Origin: Glaciecola sp. 33A
GTDB lineage: Bacteria > Pseudomonadota > Gammaproteobacteria > Enterobacterales > Alteromonadaceae
Direction of reading: 5' to 3'
NCBI RefSeq assembly: GCF_002836745.1
Contig: NZ_PJAR01000031.1
Coordinates: 20,217 to 84,216 of the forward strand
Length of the DNA: 64,000 bases
Positions 59,633-64,000 of this stretch are shown one piece after another. Made by a program: the position numbers and the translations under genes. Every line of letters begins with the position of its first letter. Positions within the stretch are counted from its first letter, which is position 1. The notes beneath the pieces were generated by a model. The model was not told the origin of the DNA. It searched no databases and saw nothing but the letters and a program-made list of their open reading frames with translations.

Positions 59633-60086
59633 GCGAAATAGTAAAAAATTCAAGGCTTTTGGCTTGTATCAAACATGGCTCTTAATCAAAAGTTTGGGGC
59701 TTCGCAATCACCTACTTTTGATATACTAAGCGTTGTCCGCTATTAAAAAACATGGTTACTACCATCAAGTTCAAATGTATTTCCTTAATCAAAGGTTGCT
59801 TTGTTAAAAACTCAATAGAGTATCCCGCGTTGAGCATTCTGCCCAACAACAAGAACACACCCGCTCGGCGAATAGTCATATCAGCACTAGATCTTCCTTT
59901 AGTTAGCTTGAAATGGCCCTCACTGAGCGAACTAACATCATTTTTAGAGATTAACTCATTGTTAACTTTCTTCTGTATATCATGCGTTCAGAATTTGACT
60001 CAAGGCGATTGATTAATAATAGCGTTGGTTCAGCCAATGTCATTTTTGATGTTAACTACCATACATAGGTTCGAATTAGGTAAATT
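59633..60086. other. Intergenic region with a decayed minus-strand frame
   Basis: 454 bases between the serine hydrolase and ABC exporter genes. ATCAAAAGT (about 59686) and ACTTTTGAT (about 59714) form a 9-bp inverted repeat around 19 bases, possibly a terminator. The middle holds the minus-strand relic listed separately. An 86-codon plus-strand frame here is taken as its shadow. Confidence 0.4.
59712..59987 (-). pseudogene. Coding-like minus-strand frame without start, about 91 codons
   Basis: Open from a TGA at 59990 to TAG 59712. The residues look like protein: DIQKKVNNELISKNDVSSLS, then EGHFKLTKGRSSADMTIRRA and GVFLLLGRMLNAGYSIEFL. The first ATG is internal and has no ribosome site. It is probably the end of a gene whose start was lost; the family is not recognised. 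Confidence 0.4.
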
Positions 60087-61844
60087 ATGTTTTTTGAAAA
60101 CTCAGTCAGTGACAATCAAACCTTGCTTAGGCTAGTGACGTATTTTGCGCCGCACAAGGCAATGCTATGTGTTGCTATTGTTGGTCTTATTTGTTTTAGC
60201 GTTGTTGATGCTGGAATGATTTATTTTATTCAACCGCTAATAGACGATGGATTAGCTAAATCTGACGGAAAAGTACTTAAGATTGGAGCTCTATTGGTTA
60301 TCGTTATTTTTATACTTCGCGGTGTTGCTAGTTTTTTATCTAACTATTGTATGGCTTATATCGGAAGTAAAATAACGTTTACTATCAGGCGGCAAGTATT
60401 TAGTCACTTGCAATATTTACCTTTAGATTTTTTCCAAAAACACAATACTGGAAAATTGATATCAAAAATAACCTATGACGCTGAGCAAATTTCCAAAGCG
60501 ACGTCGGAAGTCTTCACTGTTTGTATTAGAGAAACTTTAATTGTTCTGGTTTTACTGGGCATAATGTTGCACTCAAGCTGGCAGTTATCATTGATATTTT
60601 TGATTGTTGGTCCTGTAATAGGATTAGTCATTAATTTTGTATCGAAGCGTTTTAAACACATCAGTTTAAATATGCAAAATGCAATGGGAGAAGTAACCCG
60701 TCATACGGAACGCGCCATAAGTAGCCATAGAGAAGTGTTAGCCTTTGCCACACAGAGCCTTGAAAGTTCACGATTTAGTCACGCTAATAACATTAATCGC
60801 CGACAGTATATGAAGCTTGCAACAACTTCAGCGATAAGTAATCCTGCTATTCAACTCATTGCATCTGTAGCGATAGCCGGTGTGCTCTGGTTGGCAAGTC
60901 TTGATGGTGTAATTGGACAAATTAGCGCAGGAGAGTTTACCACTACGTTAGTCGCCATGGGTTCTTTGCTTAGACCGTTAAAGCAACTGACCAATATCAA
61001 TCAATCTTTACAACGAGGTTTAGTGGCCGCTAGCAGTCTTTTTGGTGTGCTTGATGAACCTGTTGAAATTGATTCTGCAAACCAAGAGATCACGTCTTTT
61101 AGCAAACATATAAAAGTGCGTAATCTCAATTTTTCTTATCAGAGTGATAGCCAGTTAGTACTAAAAAATGTGAATTTCACTTTAATTAAAGGTCAAACAA
61201 TCGCATTAGTAGGTGAGTCTGGCAGCGGGAAATCGAGTATAGCAAACCTACTGATGAGATTTTATATTGCTCAAGAGCCACAAATTAGCATTGATGATAT
61301 TCCCTTAAATCAATTGTCATTGAATAATCTAAGGCAACAATTTTCGCTAGTATCTCAGCAAGTTGTTTTGTTTAACGACACCATCGCTTCAAATATTGCA
61401 TATGGATGCAATCGTCCGGTTACAGCTGGGGAGATTGAAGAAGCAGCAAGAGTGTCAGACGTATGGGGTTTTGCTGAAAAGTTACCTGAAGGATTAAACA
61501 GTTACATCGGAGAGAATGGCGGCCAATTATCTGGCGGACAAAGACAGCGGATCGCGATTGCCAGAGCTATTCTTAGGGATGCTCCAATACTGATTCTGGA
61601 TGAAGCAACTTCAGCACTAGACACAAAGTCAGAGCATATGATCCAACAAACACTTTCTAAGTTACAGCAACACAAAACCACAATCGTGATTGCTCACCGG
61701 CTTAGCACGATACAGAATGCTGACCAGATCCTAGTAATGGAAAATGGGTGTGTTTGTGAACGAGGAACTCACCGAGAATTATTGTTAATGAAAGGCGCTT
61801 ATTATTATTTATATCAGCGGCAGTTTCATGACCAAGCTAATTAG
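60087..61844 (+). CDS. MsbA-like ABC exporter (lipid flippase type)
   Basis: A 585-residue half-transporter: six membrane helices (residues 1-310) fused to a nucleotide-binding domain. That domain has Walker A GESGSGKSS (about 375), Q-loop SLVSQQVVLF, signature LSGGQRQR, Walker B ILILDEATSALD and H-loop IVIAHRLSTIQ. Length and layout equal MsbA, which flips core-lipid A across the inner membrane. lpxK, the usual partner of msbA, is not adjacent, so this could be a second copy serving another lipid or drug. It starts at ATG 60087, preceded by AGGTAAATT. Confidence 0.9.
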   Translation: MFFENSVSDNQTLLRLVTYFAPHKAMLCVAIVGLICFSVVDAGMIYFIQPLIDDGLAKSDGKVLKIGALLVIVIFILRGVASFLSNYCMAYIGSKITFTIRRQVFSHLQYLPLDFFQKHNTGKLISKITYDAEQISKATSEVFTVCIRETLIVLVLLGIMLHSSWQLSLIFLIVGPVIGLVINFVSKRFKHISLNMQNAMGEVTRHTERAISSHREVLAFATQSLESSRFSHANNINRRQYMKLATTSAISNPAIQLIASVAIAGVLWLASLDGVIGQISAGEFTTTLVAMGSLLRPLKQLTNINQSLQRGLVAASSLFGVLDEPVEIDSANQEITSFSKHIKVRNLNFSYQSDSQLVLKNVNFTLIKGQTIALVGESGSGKSSIANLLMRFYIAQEPQISIDDIPLNQLSLNNLRQQFSLVSQQVVLFNDTIASNIAYGCNRPVTAGEIEEAARVSDVWGFAEKLPEGLNSYIGENGGQLSGGQRQRIAIARAILRDAPILILDEATSALDTKSEHMIQQTLSKLQQHKTTIVIAHRLSTIQNADQILVMENGCVCERGTHRELLLMKGAYYYLYQRQFHDQAN

Positions 61845-61922
61845 CAAAGCACTAAAACTATTAGTAGGAGAACTTATTAGCTCCTCTAACCACCAAATTA
61901 AAATATATAACCGGAACCACTT

Positions 61923-62801
61923 ATGAACGAAATTGACGCTCGAATATCAGAATTTTATGATTTTTTCACAGTAGTAGCCATTATTGGAATTATCTTTTAT
62001 GTACTTACAATTATTGAAACAATCTTCGACGTTTCAACAAAGCGACGGCTAGGCTTGAAGCAAACTATGGCGAATGTTGCCATTGAAATCGGCAATCGTA
62101 TTCTAGACAATACGGTGATCGGTGCAGTCTTCATCATTGGATTTTTGTTTACCGAGCAGTTCGCTGTCTCCGAAATTCCCGTGACTTGGTGGAGTTGGTT
62201 ACTCGCAATTATTGCTGTTGATTTCACTTATTACTGGATGCATAGAATTGAACATGAACGTCGGATCCTCTGGGCTGTTCATAGTGTCCATCATTCGTCT
62301 CAAGAGTACAATTTAACCACCGCACTTCGTCTATCTTGGCTTGAAAGTTTATATGAATGGCTATTTTTTATTCCCTTGCTTCTTATCGGGTTCGATGCAA
62401 TACAAGTGTTAGCGTCATTATTCGCTGTGGTTCTCTATCAAACATGGATCCACACAGAAAAGGTAGGCAAGCTCGGTTGGCTCGACCGCATTCTTAACAC
62501 GCCATCAGTGCATCGAGTTCATCATGCCACAAATCCAGACTATATCGACAAGAATTATGGCGGTATTTTAATAATCTGGGACAGGCTGTTTGGAACGTAT
62601 CAAGCTGAAAATGAAAAACCAATTTATGGCCTCACTACCCAACTTGAATCCTCGAACCCCTTAACTATCAATTTTGGAGAATTCCGGACAATATATAAGG
62701 ATGTAATTCACGCTGAAAGTGCATCGCATAAAGCCAGTTATGCATTCGGGCGCACGGGTTGGCAGCCGAGCAAGTGGGCAAAACAAACCGTCGATGAATA
62801 G
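61923..62801 (+). CDS. Fatty acid hydroxylase / sterol desaturase family protein
   Basis: A 292-residue membrane di-iron enzyme. Histidine boxes are YYWMHRIEHERR (HxxxH, about residue 107), AVHSVHHSSQEYN (HxxHH, about 121) and VHRVHHATNPDY (HxxHH, about 197), with four or more membrane helices around them. Family members hydroxylate or desaturate lipid chains. It lies 78 nt after the MsbA-like gene, so a linked lipid-modification role is possible. Its stop codon overlaps the start of a small secreted frame. Confidence 0.92.
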   Translation: MNEIDARISEFYDFFTVVAIIGIIFYVLTIIETIFDVSTKRRLGLKQTMANVAIEIGNRILDNTVIGAVFIIGFLFTEQFAVSEIPVTWWSWLLAIIAVDFTYYWMHRIEHERRILWAVHSVHHSSQEYNLTTALRLSWLESLYEWLFFIPLLLIGFDAIQVLASLFAVVLYQTWIHTEKVGKLGWLDRILNTPSVHRVHHATNPDYIDKNYGGILIIWDRLFGTYQAENEKPIYGLTTQLESSNPLTINFGEFRTIYKDVIHAESASHKASYAFGRTGWQPSKWAKQTVDE

Positions 62802-62922
62802 ACGAATAAACCACTTAGTACTCGTCCTTATGTTGGCATCAATAGAGATGCCATTCGCCAAGGCCGAGTCAGTCCAATGTTGTAATGCCGAGAATTTACT
62901 TTTAAGACACCATTTGCAGTAA
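62794..62922 (+). CDS. Small frame with signal peptide, possibly a truncated gene
   Basis: A 42-codon frame from ATG 62794, overlapping the hydroxylase stop by 8 nt (ATGAATAG). The product has a basic start, a hydrophobic core and a signal-peptidase site: NRRINHLVLVLMLASIEMPF then AKA-ESVQCC. The mature part would be only about 19 residues (AESVQCCNAENLLLRHHLQ). Translational coupling to the hydroxylase argues that a secreted partner gene began here; it now ends early. It may be a real micropeptide or a truncated gene. Confidence 0.45.
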   Translation: MNRRINHLVLVLMLASIEMPFAKAESVQCCNAENLLLRHHLQ

Positions 62923-63286
62923 GACAACGACAAAACTAAGTCTCTCAATAAGTTAAGTTGTCATTCTAATGGCAGTTGATCCGACAGCCCTTGTAAAAAC
63001 TGCGAATAACCTGACAAAAAGCACAATGGACAACTCCTCCCAATATTTTTATGCTACCAAAGAGTTGCTTAAACGGTCACGACAAATTGGCCATACTCAC
63101 TAACAACATATGTTGAGCGCCGCAGTATAATAGCAAAATACGCTTAGACGTAATATGTGGTCTATACATAATGGGTACTTGAGCGCAGTTGCAAAAGCAA
63201 TCTACTAAGTCATTTGCATTCGCTTTCATAGGTGCCATTAGCGCGAATTAATAATTTATAACGTTTAAGCATTGGTAAAACTCTAA
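62923..63286. other. Intergenic region
   Basis: 364 bases, AT-rich, between the small secreted frame and the convergent gene at 63287. No gene, terminator or repeat could be supported. Confidence 0.35.
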
Positions 63287-63725
63287 TTAATCGATTTTAA
63301 GCAAATCGTTCACCTGCCAACTTTGCGTGAAAATAGTCCCATCCCAAGTTTGGATAGTGATCCACACCTTGTCATTGCCAACTATATCCACAGGAGATAT
63401 AGCGTGCACATGCTGAAGCAAGTTACTGCCGTGCAGTAAACCAATATCATTCAGTTGCAATTGTTCAATAGGAATAGGCGCTATGCCAATGTTTGCATAT
63501 GCTTGGCGAATTTGGACAACACTACCTTCGTTTATAAAAACCGTAAAATCCTTAAACCAGTCTAAAACATGTGCATAGGGGGCCTCTTTATTGACAGGCT
63601 GAATAGTTATATTAAATTCGCCCATTTGCAGCTGTTGGTAAAAAAAAATAAATAGGGAATACTAGGGCTAACCCACTTAGTTTAAATTTGTGACGATTAA
63701 AAATCGTGTTTTTACGTATCGCCAT
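63287..63725 (-). pseudogene. Membrane-anchored protein of unknown family, frameshifted at an A9/T9 run
   Basis: The ATG at 63725 has GGAG 7 nt before it and starts MAIRKNTIFNRHKFKLSGLA, then a membrane segment (LVFPIYFF). The frame runs to a stop near 63620. A different frame, open from 63625 to TAA 63287, gives 112 residues (GEFNITIQPVNKEAPYAHVL, DWFKDFTVFINEGSVVQI, VWITIQTWDGTIFTQSW). Removing one base from the A9 run (63640-63648) joins them into one anchor-plus-soluble-domain protein of about 145 residues. So this is either a frameshifted gene or a slippage-dependent or miscalled homopolymer. The family is not recognised. It forms an operon with the gene to its right. Confidence 0.6.
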
Positions 63726-63726
63726 A

Positions 63727-64000
63727 TTAAACTCCTTCTATCGGGTTCAGGGTGCCTCGAGGCTTAACCTTCTCTTTCACCTGCTGACGAATACGGCTTC
63801 CCCAAATCATAAAACCGGTAATAGACATACCGCTTTATCAAAAAAAATGGAGTTACCACTGCCCATAATTTTGTAGGTGTCTCGGTTATGTTCAGGCAGC
63901 ATAATATAAGTTGGCATCGGTATACCGTCAAACCGTATATTGGGCTCACCTACAATCACTGGATCGGTGGCAGAGGTATCATACAGTAAGGTGTTTACAT
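63727..64000 (-). pseudogene. Partial unknown gene at the right edge, apparently frameshifted
   Basis: From the right edge a frame reads LLYDTSATDPVIVGEPNIRF, DGIPMPTYIMLPEHNRDTYK and IMGSGNSIFFDKA, then stops at TGA 63807-63809. Another frame continues at once as GMSITGFMIWGSRIRQQVKE and KVKPRGTLNPIEGV to TAA 63727-63729, 1 nt before the next gene's ATG. One missing G at the GCGGT near 63831 would join them. Alternatively the second piece is a separate overlapping 33-residue frame from its own ATG. An A8 run (63840-63847) is close by. The family is not recognised, and its start is outside the window. Confidence 0.45.

Noticed and set aside
59752..60012. 86-codon plus-strand frame before the ABC exporter
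   Set aside because: The opposite strand reads more like protein over the same bases, and the plus frame has no Shine-Dalgarno.

Overview
The window reads as a moderately AT-rich chromosome segment of a marine gammaproteobacterium of the order Alteromonadales (Glaciecola/Paraglaciecola/Alteromonas-like). This rests on the conserved block dapD-glnD-map / rpsB-tsf-pyrH-frr-uppS-cdsA-dxr-rseP-bamA-skp-fabZ-lpxA-lpxB-rnhB-dnaE-accA-tilS, which has the gene order of the E. coli 4-minute region, on the divergent mltF/purL pair, and on large TonB-dependent receptors of the kind common in Alteromonadales. The genus is an inference. No rRNA, tRNA, complete insertion sequence or CRISPR array was seen.

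Layout. (1) 1-8.1 kb, minus strand: an uptake locus with two close paralogous TonB-dependent receptors (one cut by the left edge) flanking a DASS/SLC13 symporter and a secreted SGNH-type hydrolase. Upstream are an ECF sigma factor and a very short FecR-like anti-sigma whose stop codon lies inside a degenerate 19-bp tandem array. (2) 8.4-15 kb: a flavodoxin, then dapD, glnD and map on the minus strand, a 17-bp tandem array, and an Old Yellow Enzyme gene sitting between map and rpsB. (3) 15.1-35 kb, plus strand: translation (rpsB, tsf, frr), UMP kinase, isoprenoid and phospholipid synthesis, envelope biogenesis, lipid A synthesis, replication (dnaE, rnhB), fatty acid synthesis (accA) and tRNA modification (tilS). 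The usual lpxD between skp and fabZ is absent. (4) 35-41.7 kb: a diguanylate cyclase, a CPA2 antiporter, the GTPase YlqF, an M14 peptidase, a PspB-like protein and tadA. (5) 41.7-50.5 kb: an accessory stretch between tadA and mltF with regulators (Lrp/AsnC, an OmpR-type winged helix, PadR), small membrane proteins, a DUF2157/DUF4824 pair, a wrecked ilvA and several start-less coding-like frames. (6) 50.5-56.8 kb: mltF, purL, smrA. (7) 57-64 kb: an EamA transporter, a Bacteroidota-like serine hydrolase lipoprotein, an MsbA-like ABC exporter, a fatty acid hydroxylase, and at the right edge two unidentified genes that appear to be frameshifted.

How it works together. Region 3 is a dense growth operon linking translation, precursor supply and outer-membrane assembly. 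Many genes overlap by 1-8 nt, and an unusual number start with TTG behind strong Shine-Dalgarno sequences. rpsB is preceded by an apparent three-helix leader, expected to mediate S2 autoregulation. Region 1 looks like a nutrient-acquisition module: receptor, periplasmic or surface hydrolase, inner-membrane symporter and local sigma control. Its substrate cannot be read from sequence.

No completely new defence or mobile system is evident. The best leads are the lpxD gap, the duplicated receptor locus with its truncated anti-sigma and repeat array, a conserved SRSL..SNQR peptide shared by the TadA N-terminus and a convergent 50-residue protein, and a small winged-helix protein with a CxxxCxxC cluster.
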